A DNA stretch of 64,000 bases, taken from contig CAXXCL010000003.1 in the NCBI GenBank assembly GCA_963668615.2, forward strand, positions 806,001 through 870,000. The letters are read 5' to 3'. The notes beneath the pieces were generated by a model. The model saw only the letters and a list, made by a program, of their open reading frames with translations, made no database searches and had not been told where the DNA came from. Position numbers and translations under genes: made by a program. Source of the stretch: JAAYPI01 sp963668615 (lineage in GTDB: Bacteria; Bacteroidota; Bacteroidia; Bacteroidales; Paludibacteraceae). The stretch's first letter is position 1. Every line of letters begins with the position of its first letter. Shown here piece after piece: positions 1-8,358 of this stretch.

Positions 1-1
1 C

Positions 2-1222
2 TTACAAGCGAAATCAGGAATTCATTCTGAAAGTGCCGTTTTATTAAAAGACTTTATTAATAATGATATAACCCCTGTAATCTATGAACATGGTGGCGTA
101 GGAGCCAGTGGCGATTTGGTTCAACTTTCTCATTTAGCGTTATCTTTAATCGGCGAAGGAGAAGTATATTTCAAAGGAGAAGTTGTTCCGACAGAAGTAG
201 CAATGAAAGCTTGTAACTTAAAACCCATTACTATTTACATCCGAGAAGGCCTTTCGTTAATAAACGGAACCTCTATGATGACAGGAATTGCCATTGTGAA
301 TCTTTTATATGCAAAAAACCTTTTTAATTGGTCGTTAATGGCATCGTCCATCATCAATGAATTGGTTGATTCTTACGACGACGGATTTTCCAAAGAATTA
401 AATTCAGTAAAAGCCCACGAAGGTCAAAATAAAGTGGCTGACAAAATGCGTGCAATTCTTAAAGACAGTTCATTAATCAAGAAGCGTAAAGACTATTTAT
501 ATACCCGAAAAGTAACGGAAAAAGTAATTAAAGAAAAGATTCAAGAATATTATTCTTTACGATGTGTTCCTCAAGTGCTTGGTCCAATCTATGATACCAT
601 CAGAAACACTGAACAAATTGTAATGGAAGAAGTTAATTCTGCCAATGACAATCCTATTGTGGATGTCGAAACACAAAATGTATACCATGGTGGAAATTTT
701 CATGGTGATTATATTTCATTGGAAATGGACAAGTTAAAAATCGTTGTTACCAAAATGACAATGCTTATTGAGCGTCAATTGAATTTTGTATTAAATGCCC
801 AACTAAACGAGAAATTTGCTCCATTTGTCAATCTTGGTGTTTTAGGATTAAATCTTGGCATGCAAGGTGTTCAGTTTACCGCAACTTCTACCACGGCAGA
901 ATGCCAAACGTTATCGTTTCCAAATTATGTTCATAGCATTCCGAACAACAATGAGAATCAGGATATTGTGAGCATGGGAACCAATTCTGCCCTTATCACT
1001 CGTAAGATAATTGAGAATTCATATGAAGTACTTTCTATTTATTATATTGCACTAATTCAAGGAGTTGACAATATTTCCGCACAAAATAAGATGGCTTCAC
1101 AAACAAAAACGGTGTACGAAAAATTGCGTGCGTTGGTGCCGGTTTTTGTCGAAGACACTCCTAAGTACAAAGATATTGAGAGAATCAAAACATATTTAAT
1201 GAGTAATCAAATAGCATTATAA
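2..1222 (+). CDS. Aromatic amino acid ammonia-lyase, probably tyrosine ammonia-lyase (5' end cut by window)
   Basis: The frame is open from base 2, so the gene starts upstream of the window; the TTG at 116 is not a start. The decisive motif lies before it: codons at 104-112 read Ala-Ser-Gly, which in this family cyclise to the MIO electrophile, followed by DLVQLSHLAL. The rest has the helical ammonia-lyase fold, including SANDNPIV and the late QDIVSMGTNSA segment. The family deaminates histidine, phenylalanine or tyrosine. No histidine-degradation gene is nearby and the gene abuts a polyene pathway, so 4-hydroxycinnamate formation from tyrosine, as in flexirubin clusters, is the likely role. 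The residues that set substrate choice lie about 60 residues before ASG, outside the window, so tyrosine specificity is inferred. The next gene starts one base after the stop. Confidence 0.88.
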   Translation, partial: LQAKSGIHSESAVLLKDFINNDITPVIYEHGGVGASGDLVQLSHLALSLIGEGEVYFKGEVVPTEVAMKACNLKPITIYIREGLSLINGTSMMTGIAIVNLLYAKNLFNWSLMASSIINELVDSYDDGFSKELNSVKAHEGQNKVADKMRAILKDSSLIKKRKDYLYTRKVTEKVIKEKIQEYYSLRCVPQVLGPIYDTIRNTEQIVMEEVNSANDNPIVDVETQNVYHGGNFHGDYISLEMDKLKIVVTKMTMLIERQLNFVLNAQLNEKFAPFVNLGVLGLNLGMQGVQFTATSTTAECQTLSFPNYVHSIPNNNENQDIVSMGTNSALITRKIIENSYEVLSIYYIALIQGVDNISAQNKMASQTKTVYEKLRALVPVFVEDTPKYKDIERIKTYLMSNQIAL

Positions 1223-1223
1223 A

Positions 1224-1952
1224 ATGAAATATGCTTTAGTTACGGGAGGTTCAAGAGGAATTGGACGAGCTATTTGTATTGAAATGGCACGCTTAGGCTA
1301 TCCCGTTATTATTAATTATTTATCCAATGAAGATGCTGCTTTGGAAACAAAAGCGGAAGTTGAAAAAATTGGAGGAACTGCCGAGATATTGAAATTTGAC
1401 GTTGCTAATGTAGAAGATGTTGATAATGCGATGATTACATGGCAAGAAGAACATACTGAAGATTACATGGCTGTTTTGGTGAATAATGCAGGTTATCGAG
1501 ACGATGCCGTGATGGTTTTCATGAAAGATAACCAATGGGAAGATCTCCTCAAAACTCACTTGAACGGATTTTTCTATGTAACTCGAAGAGTATTAAAAGA
1601 TATGTTGACCAAACGATTTGGTCGCATTATTACCGTAACGTCTTTATCAGGAATAAAAGGGTTGCCCGGACAAACTAATTACTCAGCTGCAAAAGCGGGA
1701 CTAATTGGTGCTACCAAATCATTAGCTCAAGAAGTTGGCAAACGTGGAGTTACTGTAAATGCCGTTGCTCCGGGTTTTATTGCTACTGACATGACACAAG
1801 ATTTGGACGAAAAAGCTCTGAAAGAAATGATTCCTGTAAATCGTTTTGGTACTGCGGAAGAAGTGGCAAAATTGGTTTCCTTTTTAGCTTCTGATAATTC
1901 AGCATACATTACAGGTGAAGTAATTTCTATTAATGGAGGATTATATACTTAA
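1224..1952 (+). CDS. 3-oxoacyl-ACP reductase of the polyene pathway (FabG-like SDR)
   Basis: This is a 242-residue short-chain dehydrogenase. It shows the NADP(H)-binding TGGSRGIG loop (residues 7-14), NNAG (87-90) and a catalytic triad read as Ser140, Tyr153 and Lys157 in the usual spacing, plus the C-terminal ITGEVISINGG typical of FabG. It should reduce the 3-ketoacyl-ACP made by the neighbouring ketosynthases, one step in each polyene extension cycle. The length is normal for FabG. It starts one base after the ammonia-lyase stop and ends nine bases before the first ketosynthase. It is called pathway-specific rather than the housekeeping fabG because of this setting. Confidence 0.9.
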   Translation: MKYALVTGGSRGIGRAICIEMARLGYPVIINYLSNEDAALETKAEVEKIGGTAEILKFDVANVEDVDNAMITWQEEHTEDYMAVLVNNAGYRDDAVMVFMKDNQWEDLLKTHLNGFFYVTRRVLKDMLTKRFGRIITVTSLSGIKGLPGQTNYSAAKAGLIGATKSLAQEVGKRGVTVNAVAPGFIATDMTQDLDEKALKEMIPVNRFGTAEEVAKLVSFLASDNSAYITGEVISINGGLYT

Positions 1953-1961
1953 TTTAATGTT

Positions 1962-3182
1962 ATGGGAAGAGTTGTAATTACAGGCATGGGAATTTATTCA
2001 TGTATCGGTAAAAATTTAGAAGAAGTTAAAGATTCGTTATATAAAGGAAAATCCGGTATTGGTATTGATTCCATACGAACAGAATATGGCTACCGTTCTC
2101 CGCTTACAGGAATAGTCGAACGCCCAAATTTAAAAGGATTACTAGACAGACGTATGCGTATCGGATTGGCAGAAGAAGGAGAATACGCCTATATCGCAAC
2201 GAAAGAAGCCATGGAACAAGCCAAAATCGACATGGATTATTTAGAAAATAACGAGGTGGGTGTTTTTTATGGTAACGATTCTTCAGCAAAAGCGGTAATT
2301 GAAGCACACTCTATCGTCCTTGAAAAAAAAGACACTACACTGATGGGGTCGGGAGCTATTTTCCAATCTATGAATTCCACTGTAACCATGAATTTATCGG
2401 TTATCTTCAAGTTAAAGGGGATAAATATGACCATTAGTGCTGCTTGTGCAAGTGGTTCACATTCAATCGGTTTGGGTTACTTCTTTATAAAAAACGGCTT
2501 GCAGGACATGATTTTATGTGGAGGAGCTCAGGAAACGAACTACCTATCCATGGGCAGTTTTGATGCTTTGAGTGCATTTTCCATTAGGACAGATGACCCC
2601 ACAAAAGCTTCTCGCCCATTCGATGCAAACAGAGATGGTTTAGTTCCCAGTGGTGGTGCTGCCAGTTTAATATTGGAAGATTACGATCACGCAATAAAAC
2701 GTGGAGCAAACATAATTGCAGAAGTATGTGGATACGGATTCTCTTCCAATGGCGGACATATTTCACAACCAAGCAACGAGGGTTCATATATTGCCATGTC
2801 GAGAGCACTAAAAGACGCTGGATTAGCTGCAAAAGAAATTGATTATATTAATGCTCATGCCACTTCTACGCCATTGGGAGATATGTATGAAGCTATCGCG
2901 ATTAATTCTTTATTTGGAGAATATAAAACGCCTGTAAGCTCCACCAAATCAATGACTGGACATGAATGCTGGATGGCAGGTGCAAGTGAAATTGTTTATT
3001 CTACTTTAATGATGCAAAACTCATTTATTGCACCGAATATTAATTTTGAAACGCCAGACGAAAACTCTGCAAAATTGAATATTATTCCTCAAACGATTAC
3101 TAAAAACATTGATATTTTTCTATCAAATTCATTTGGATTTGGAGGAACTAATAGTGCCCTAATCGTCAAGAAAATTAAATAA
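1962..3182 (+). CDS. Beta-ketoacyl-ACP synthase (FabF-like, full catalytic set)
   Basis: This 406-residue ketosynthase of the FabB/FabF thiolase fold has all expected active-site residues: Cys162 in AACASGS, His299 in NAHATSTPLGD, Lys329 and His334 in STKSMTGH. It would condense malonyl-ACP with the growing acyl chain. It is one of three intact ketosynthases in the cluster and the only one directly beside the first acyl carrier protein (23 bases away). In characterised aryl polyene systems one stand-alone ketosynthase accompanies a ketosynthase/chain-length-factor pair; this gene may fill that role, but which chain length it uses cannot be read from sequence. Confidence 0.93.
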   Translation: MGRVVITGMGIYSCIGKNLEEVKDSLYKGKSGIGIDSIRTEYGYRSPLTGIVERPNLKGLLDRRMRIGLAEEGEYAYIATKEAMEQAKIDMDYLENNEVGVFYGNDSSAKAVIEAHSIVLEKKDTTLMGSGAIFQSMNSTVTMNLSVIFKLKGINMTISAACASGSHSIGLGYFFIKNGLQDMILCGGAQETNYLSMGSFDALSAFSIRTDDPTKASRPFDANRDGLVPSGGAASLILEDYDHAIKRGANIIAEVCGYGFSSNGGHISQPSNEGSYIAMSRALKDAGLAAKEIDYINAHATSTPLGDMYEAIAINSLFGEYKTPVSSTKSMTGHECWMAGASEIVYSTLMMQNSFIAPNINFETPDENSAKLNIIPQTITKNIDIFLSNSFGFGGTNSALIVKKIK

Positions 3183-3205
3183 ATCACTAAAAATAATAGA
3201 CAAAT

Positions 3206-3457
3206 ATGGCAATGACAAGAGAAGAAATTGAACGAATTACCAACGGTTTTTTAGTAGAAGAAATTGAAATTGATCCTGCGGTCATTTGTAGCAACGCAAA
3301 ACTAAAAGAAGACTTAGGCATTGACAGTCTTGACTTCGTCGACATCGTTGTAATTGTAGAAAAGAATTTCGGATTTAAAATTAAGGCCGAAGAAATGGCG
3401 GGGGTAACTACGCTTGGGGCTTTCTATGATTATATAGAAAAAAAGGTAAACACATAG
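3206..3457 (+). CDS. Acyl carrier protein 1 of the polyene cluster
   Basis: This is an 83-residue acidic four-helix carrier protein. The phosphopantetheine site is Ser41 in LGIDSLDFVDIV, the standard DSL motif. It carries the growing chain as a thioester for the ketosynthases, reductase and dehydratases around it. The stop codon overlaps the GTG start of the following acyltransferase by one base, which suggests coupled translation and, by inference, that the acyltransferase may accept chains from this carrier. A second, divergent carrier lies at 8083-8340, so the two may serve starter loading and elongation separately. Confidence 0.93.
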   Translation: MAMTREEIERITNGFLVEEIEIDPAVICSNAKLKEDLGIDSLDFVDIVVIVEKNFGFKIKAEEMAGVTTLGAFYDYIEKKVNT

Positions 3458-4377
3458 TGGCAAGAAATAAAGAATGGCAAGGAAAAACCGATGGAGGAAA
3501 TTTTGGTCAGAAATGCCTCTTCCTTTATTTCAAATATGGGAGTATTAGGTTAAGTTATGCAATTGTAAGTGTCGTAATATTGTTTTACCTAGCAATTAAT
3601 TACAAAGCGACTAGTACTATTTATCAATATTTTAGAAAAAGACAACAATATTCTAGAACCAAAGCCATTATAAGCACTTACAAAAATCATTTTTTATTTG
3701 GTAAAACTCTTATTGATAAATTCGCTCTTTTTGCCGGAAGAAAGAACGAATATACGGTTGAAGTAGACGGACAAGAATATTATGACAAAATTGTTGCCAA
3801 TGCTGAAAAAGGGGCAATTATTCTAAATTCGCATGTTGGGAGTGCTGAGATTGTGGGATATTTTCTTACCCAGAAAATAAAACAATTACATGTAATTGTT
3901 TTTGGTGGAGAATCAGCTGAAATGCAGAAACAAAGAGCTCGAATTTTAGCAAAAAATAACGTGTGCATGATTCCCGTAATTGACTCATTCTCACACATTT
4001 TTGCAATAAACAATGCCTTAAAAAAGGCTGATTTGGTAAGCATGGCAGGAGATAGAGTGTACGAAGGTTCTAAAAATTTATCGATGACATTTTTCGGTGT
4101 TCCTGCAAACTTTCCTACCAGTGCATTCCAATTGGCTGTCAAATTACAAGTTCCTATGATTTCAATGTTTGTGATGCAAAACGGATTTAAGAAATATAAA
4201 TGCTATGTACGCCCCTTAGAAGTAGAAGATTTGCAAACCTATTCTAAACAACAGCAAGTAGAATTGCTTATGCGAGAATACACTTCCAAACTCGAAGGCA
4301 TTTTACAATTGTACCCTTTACAATGGTATAACTTTTACGACTTTTGGCAAACGGATACTCCAAAAACAACCATATAA
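3457..4377 (+). CDS. LpxL/HtrB-like acyltransferase
   Basis: This 306-residue member of the lysophospholipid/lipid A acyltransferase family (LpxL/LpxM/HtrB) has one N-terminal membrane segment at about residues 32-47 and the family motif HX4E as His126-Glu131 in NSHVGSAEIVG. Family members move an acyl chain from ACP or CoA to a lipid hydroxyl. In this pathway it probably transfers the finished aryl polyene to an acceptor. The GTG start overlaps the ACP stop and gives the N-terminal WQGKTDGG segment, which I recall from related Bacteroidota proteins; no better ATG is present. The acceptor is unknown. Confidence 0.87.
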   Translation: MARNKEWQGKTDGGNFGQKCLFLYFKYGSIRLSYAIVSVVILFYLAINYKATSTIYQYFRKRQQYSRTKAIISTYKNHFLFGKTLIDKFALFAGRKNEYTVEVDGQEYYDKIVANAEKGAIILNSHVGSAEIVGYFLTQKIKQLHVIVFGGESAEMQKQRARILAKNNVCMIPVIDSFSHIFAINNALKKADLVSMAGDRVYEGSKNLSMTFFGVPANFPTSAFQLAVKLQVPMISMFVMQNGFKKYKCYVRPLEVEDLQTYSKQQQVELLMREYTSKLEGILQLYPLQWYNFYDFWQTDTPKTTI

Positions 4378-4404
4378 GATTAATCATTAGTAACTATAAA
4401 GTAT

Positions 4405-5472
4405 ATGCCATACAATTTTGGTGACGATAAAAAATCAGCGTTTCAAGCACAATTCGATGCTCAAAAAATTGCATTTGCTCCCATTATGTTTCAAGCCGCA
4501 CGGTCGTTGAGAGATTTAGGTATTTTAGAATGCCTAAAAGAGCATAAAGAAGGAATAACTATTGAAGAAGTTGCGAAAAAATTAAATCTTTCTGTATATG
4601 GCGTTAAAGTTCTCCTAGAGGCAGGATTAAGCCTTGAAATGGTTTATGCAAAAGAACATAAATTTTTTATTACAAAAACAGGTTGGTTTGTATTAACCGA
4701 CGATCTTACAAAGGTAAATATGGACTTTACACAAGATGTTAATTACCTTGGGTTCTTTAAACTGGAAGAAGCTATCAAGACGGGCAAACCAGAAGGCTTA
4801 AAAGTATTTGGAAATTGGAGTACAGTCTACGAAGCCCTTTCAGAACTGCCTGAACAGGTACGCAAAAGTTGGTTTGGCTTTGATCATTATTATTCTGACG
4901 AATCGTTCCCCATTGTCTTACCCATTTTGTTTGAGTCAAATCCTAAAAGAATTATGGATGTAGGGGGTAACACCGGCAAATTTTCTATCAAATGTGCTGA
5001 ATTTAACAAAGATGTTAAGGTTACTATTCTTGACCTACCCGGGCAATTGGCAGATGCCTACAAAAATATTGAAGCTCACGGATTTATGGATAGAATAGAT
5101 GGCTATCCTATTAATTTACTTGACCACTCAAAGGCTTACCCAACGGGATATGATATTGTATGGATGAGTCAGTTTCTTGACTGTTTTTCACAAGAAGATA
5201 TTGTTGAATTATTGAAAAAAGCAAAGTCTGCGATTAATAAAAATGGTGCGGTGTACGTCATGGAAACATTTTGGGACAATCAAAGAACCGATGCCGGACG
5301 CTATAGCTTAGTAGCAACAAGTTTATATTTTACTTGTATTGCCAACGGTTGCAGTCAGATGTATCACACGCAAGATATGCTCAATCTCATTGAAAAAGCG
5401 GGATTAAAAGTAGAACAGACCTATGATAAAATAGGCGTAAGTCATACTGTATTAAAGTGTGTTCCTAAATAA
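4405..5472 (+). CDS. SAM-dependent methyltransferase, plant O-methyltransferase-like
   Basis: This 355-residue protein has an N-terminal winged-helix dimerisation region (about residues 28-100) and a C-terminal Rossmann methyltransferase domain with the SAM loop DVGGNTG at 185-191. This is the layout of the plant-caffeate/AcmN type O-methyltransferases. In aryl polyene and flexirubin pigments the aromatic head is commonly methylated, so the ring or its hydroxyl is the likely target. The catalytic base was not identified with confidence, so O- versus C-methylation stays open. It lies 27 bases after the acyltransferase and 6 bases before the dehydratase. Confidence 0.85.
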   Translation: MPYNFGDDKKSAFQAQFDAQKIAFAPIMFQAARSLRDLGILECLKEHKEGITIEEVAKKLNLSVYGVKVLLEAGLSLEMVYAKEHKFFITKTGWFVLTDDLTKVNMDFTQDVNYLGFFKLEEAIKTGKPEGLKVFGNWSTVYEALSELPEQVRKSWFGFDHYYSDESFPIVLPILFESNPKRIMDVGGNTGKFSIKCAEFNKDVKVTILDLPGQLADAYKNIEAHGFMDRIDGYPINLLDHSKAYPTGYDIVWMSQFLDCFSQEDIVELLKKAKSAINKNGAVYVMETFWDNQRTDAGRYSLVATSLYFTCIANGCSQMYHTQDMLNLIEKAGLKVEQTYDKIGVSHTVLKCVPK

Positions 5473-5478
5473 TATTGC

Positions 5479-5898
5479 ATGGAGATTTCAAAGATAGACA
5501 TACAAACACTTTTACCTCAACAACGTCCTTTTGTAATGATTGACAGATTATTAGAATGTGACGATGCAATGACAAAGACGGATTTTAAGGTGTTGGCGGA
5601 CAATATATTTTCGAAAGACGGACAACTAATTGAATCCGGAATAATCGAGAACATAGCACAAACTTGTGCTGCCCGAATGGGCTACATCAACAGGGTAGCC
5701 AATTCCGGCAAAGTACGAATCGGATTTATAGGATCTATCAAAAACCTGAGCATTTATCGCTTGCCAAAAATAGGAGAAAAAATGGTCACTCAGATAAATA
5801 TACAGAATGAAGTTTTTAATATCACATTAATTAATGCGGCTGTTATCATTGACGAAGAAAAAGTTGCCGAATGTGAAATGAAAATATCGTTACAATGA
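5479..5898 (+). CDS. 3-hydroxyacyl-ACP dehydratase, hotdog fold (ApeP-like)
   Basis: This is a 139-residue single hotdog protein. It begins with a LLPQQRPFVMIDRL segment and has ESGIIENIAQTCAARMGY on the central helix, as in the FabZ-like dehydratase 1 of aryl polyene clusters. It would remove water from 3-hydroxyacyl-ACP to extend the conjugated chain. A second, different hotdog dehydratase lies at 12190-12564. In characterised aryl polyene systems two such proteins are present and act together, so these two may form that pair. The stop overlaps the next start (ATGA). Confidence 0.83.
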   Translation: MEISKIDIQTLLPQQRPFVMIDRLLECDDAMTKTDFKVLADNIFSKDGQLIESGIIENIAQTCAARMGYINRVANSGKVRIGFIGSIKNLSIYRLPKIGEKMVTQINIQNEVFNITLINAAVIIDEEKVAECEMKISLQ

Positions 5899-6314
5899 AA
5901 AATCTTTTTGCAAGTAAAGAAATAGAAGTACGTTTTAGCGAAGTCGATTCTATGGGAATTGTATGGCATGGTTCTTATGCAAAATATTTTGAAGATGCAC
6001 GTGAAGAATTTGGCAAAAAATACAATCTCGGCTATCTAAGAATTTTTGGAGAAGGCTATTATGCCCCACTTGTCAATCTCGATTTTAGCTACAAAAAGCC
6101 TTTGGTCTATGGGGACAAAGCTATTGTTGAGATTCATTATAAAGAAACCAAAGCAGCCAAACTTTGTTTTGAGTATAAAATCTTCAATTCGAAAGATAAA
6201 TCATTAATCGCAACAGGAAAAAGCATTCAAGTCTTTTTGGACAAAGATTATGTTTTGGTATGGAATAATCCTGAGTTTTACGAAAATTGGAAAAAGGATA
6301 ACGGATTTTTATAA
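5895..6314 (+). CDS. Acyl-thioesterase, 4HBT/YbgC type
   Basis: This 139-residue hotdog protein has the 4-hydroxybenzoyl-CoA thioesterase signature EVDSMGIVWHGSYAKYFEDARE near the N-terminus; the Asp in VDSMG is the usual catalytic acid and HGSYAKYFE follows as in YbgC. It could release the finished polyene acid or clear stalled carriers. It overlaps the preceding dehydratase by four bases and precedes the second ketosynthase by six. Hotdog thioesterases recur in aryl polyene loci. Specificity for ACP or CoA thioesters cannot be told from sequence. Confidence 0.87.
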   Translation: MKNLFASKEIEVRFSEVDSMGIVWHGSYAKYFEDAREEFGKKYNLGYLRIFGEGYYAPLVNLDFSYKKPLVYGDKAIVEIHYKETKAAKLCFEYKIFNSKDKSLIATGKSIQVFLDKDYVLVWNNPEFYENWKKDNGFL

Positions 6315-6320
6315 TTACCC

Positions 6321-7463
6321 ATGTCGACAGTTTATATACAATCAAGCAATATTGTTTCTTCTCTTGGTTTTACTACTGAGGAAAATATGTGTGCCGTTGT
6401 ATCCGGAAAGTCTGGATTACACTATTACGAGGAAAATACATTAGATGTTCCCGAAGCTTTTTATGCTTCACGAATAGACACCGAAAAATTGAATGCACAA
6501 TTTGCACTCATATCAAATTTGGAATGTTCTCGATTTGAAAAATTGGCTATTCTTTCAGTTCACAATGCAATAAAAAACTCGCTCGTAAACACAGCTGATT
6601 CAAGAACGCTTTTCATTCTTTCTACGACAAAGGGAAATGTTACTTTCTTGGAACAAGGAACAAACAATGAACAAGCCTATTTATGGCATTCGGCTCAAGT
6701 TATTGCTAACTATTTTAAAAACCCTAATACTCCTATTGTCGTTTCTAATGCCTGTATTTCAGGTATTTCTGCGACAATTGTTGCTAAAAGAATGCTGACA
6801 TCAGGCAATTACGATACTGTTATTGTAGTCGGAGCAGACATTATTTCGAAATTTATTATATCAGGATTCCAATCCTTTAAAGCTTTATCGCAAAAAGCGT
6901 GTAAACCCTTTGATGCAAACCGTATAGGTCTAAATCTAGGTGATGGAGCTGCTACTATAGTACTGAAAATCAATGACAAAGGAAACTGTCTCCCTAAAGG
7001 AACCATTACTATTGAAAATGGAGCTATTTCCAATGATGCCAACCATATTTCGGGTCCATCGCGAACAGGAGAAGGATTATTTTTAGCGTTACAGTCTGTA
7101 ATGAAAGGTAGAAAAGCGGAAGAAATAGGATTTGTCAATGCTCATGGAACAGCCACTCCTTACAACGACGAAATGGAATCAATAGCCCTTTGGAGAATGG
7201 GCATGACGGAAATTCCGGTACAAAGTTTAAAAGGATATTTTGGACACACACTTGGTGCTGCAGGATTATTGGAATTAATCATCTCAGCAGAATCATTAAG
7301 ACAAAACACAATCATCAAAAGTTTAGGATACGAAACATGCGGCGTCAGTCATCCATTACATATAATTACAGAAACAAAAACAAAAGAGATAACTCGTTGT
7401 ATTAAAATGGTCTCCGGATTTGGTGGTTGCAATGCAGTATGTATGCTTAAAAAAATAAGTTAA
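6321..7463 (+). CDS. Beta-ketoacyl-ACP synthase 2 (full catalytic set, divergent)
   Basis: This 380-residue FabF-like ketosynthase is shorter at the N-terminal half than its neighbours but has the full catalytic set: Cys145 in VSNACISG, His275 in NAHGTATP, Lys304 and His309 in SLKGYFGHTLGAAG. The active-site surroundings differ from the other two intact ketosynthases of this operon, which suggests a separate chain length or starter role. It ends immediately before the start codon of the short cysteine-less ketosynthase-like gene, so the two proteins could be a pair. That pairing is inferred from adjacency only. Confidence 0.9.
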   Translation: MSTVYIQSSNIVSSLGFTTEENMCAVVSGKSGLHYYEENTLDVPEAFYASRIDTEKLNAQFALISNLECSRFEKLAILSVHNAIKNSLVNTADSRTLFILSTTKGNVTFLEQGTNNEQAYLWHSAQVIANYFKNPNTPIVVSNACISGISATIVAKRMLTSGNYDTVIVVGADIISKFIISGFQSFKALSQKACKPFDANRIGLNLGDGAATIVLKINDKGNCLPKGTITIENGAISNDANHISGPSRTGEGLFLALQSVMKGRKAEEIGFVNAHGTATPYNDEMESIALWRMGMTEIPVQSLKGYFGHTLGAAGLLELIISAESLRQNTIIKSLGYETCGVSHPLHIITETKTKEITRCIKMVSGFGGCNAVCMLKKIS

Positions 7464-8075
7464 ATGAATGTATGCATCAGCAAATATTGTAGTATAAAAA
7501 ACAACTGTTTCTCAGTAAATGGAGAGGTTATTTTTGCTAATTCCGAACTTTCGGCTACGGAATTTTTAACAGCATTGTATCGACATGAACAACTCGGATA
7601 CCCCAAATTTTTCAAAATGGATTATTTGGCTAAAACAGGATTTTTAGCTGCTGACTTGCTTTTAAAAGACACCGCCTTTTATGGAGATAGTCTAAAAAAA
7701 ACTATGGGAATCTTTTTATCTAACAATTCCTCTTCACTTGATACTGATGTTGCCTTTCAGAAAACAATCGGCAAAGAATATTTTCCTAGTCCATCGGTAT
7801 TTGTTTATACACTTCCGAATATTGTGATGGGAGAAATTGCCATCAAGCATAAAATATTCGGAGAAAATACTTTTTTTGTAAGTCAAGAATTTAATGATAG
7901 ATTTGTATGTGACTATGTTAATCAAGTATTTGTCGAAAAAGACATGGAAAGTGCCATCGTCGGCTGGGTTGAACTTTTTGACCAACATTGTGAAGCTTTT
8001 TTAATGTTAGTAGAAAAGAAAAAAGGATCAATAAATTTCACACAAGAAATAATTCATAAATTATATAAATCATAA
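7464..8075 (+). CDS. Short ketosynthase-like protein without active-site Cys
   Basis: This 203-residue protein resembles the N-terminal half of a ketosynthase fold (the family Pfam calls Ketoacyl-synt_2). Segments such as FLSNNSSSLDTDVAF and VYTLPNIVMGEIAIKHKIFGENTFFVS align with the region that normally leads to the active-site cysteine, but the cysteine position reads FFVS. No His-containing C-terminal half exists. Such short proteins recur in aryl polyene clusters, so this looks like a conserved non-catalytic subunit rather than a broken gene; the frame is intact and start and stop fit the operon tightly. The role is unknown. Confidence 0.72.
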   Translation: MNVCISKYCSIKNNCFSVNGEVIFANSELSATEFLTALYRHEQLGYPKFFKMDYLAKTGFLAADLLLKDTAFYGDSLKKTMGIFLSNNSSSLDTDVAFQKTIGKEYFPSPSVFVYTLPNIVMGEIAIKHKIFGENTFFVSQEFNDRFVCDYVNQVFVEKDMESAIVGWVELFDQHCEAFLMLVEKKKGSINFTQEIIHKLYKS

Positions 8076-8082
8076 ATAAACG

Positions 8083-8340
8083 ATGGAACAACTAATTGCA
8101 CAATTAAAACGCGAAATTATCGAAGTATTAAACTTAGAAGAAATTACCCCTGATGATATTGATAACGATGCCCCTTTATTTGGAGAAGGTTTAGGGTTAG
8201 ATTCTATTGATGCACTTGAACTAATCGTATTAATGGAAAAAAATTATGGTATAAAATTACAAGATGCCAATCAGGGAAAAGAAATATTCAAGTCAATCAA
8301 TTGTATGGCTGACTATATCAGTAAACATCGTACTATTTAA
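8083..8340 (+). CDS. Acyl carrier protein 2 of the polyene cluster
   Basis: This 85-residue acyl carrier protein has its phosphopantetheine serine at residue 41 in LGLDSIDALELIVLMEKNYG. It is acidic and of normal length. It lies between the short ketosynthase-like protein and the ketosynthase/chain-length-factor pair, so it is the likely carrier for chain elongation. It differs clearly from the first carrier (DSIDA against DSLDF after the helix II start), which argues for separate partners rather than a recent duplication. Confidence 0.93.
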   Translation: MEQLIAQLKREIIEVLNLEEITPDDIDNDAPLFGEGLGLDSIDALELIVLMEKNYGIKLQDANQGKEIFKSINCMADYISKHRTI

Positions 8341-8358
8341 TTTGAGCCTTAAAAAATT

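Noticed and set aside
2..1222. Histidine ammonia-lyase of a hut operon
   Set aside because: No hutU, hutI or hutG-like gene lies nearby and the gene abuts the polyene genes. The fold alone cannot separate histidine and tyrosine types.
6250..6444. Small open frame bridging the thioesterase and ketosynthase genes
   Set aside because: It overlaps both real genes in another frame and shows no motif.
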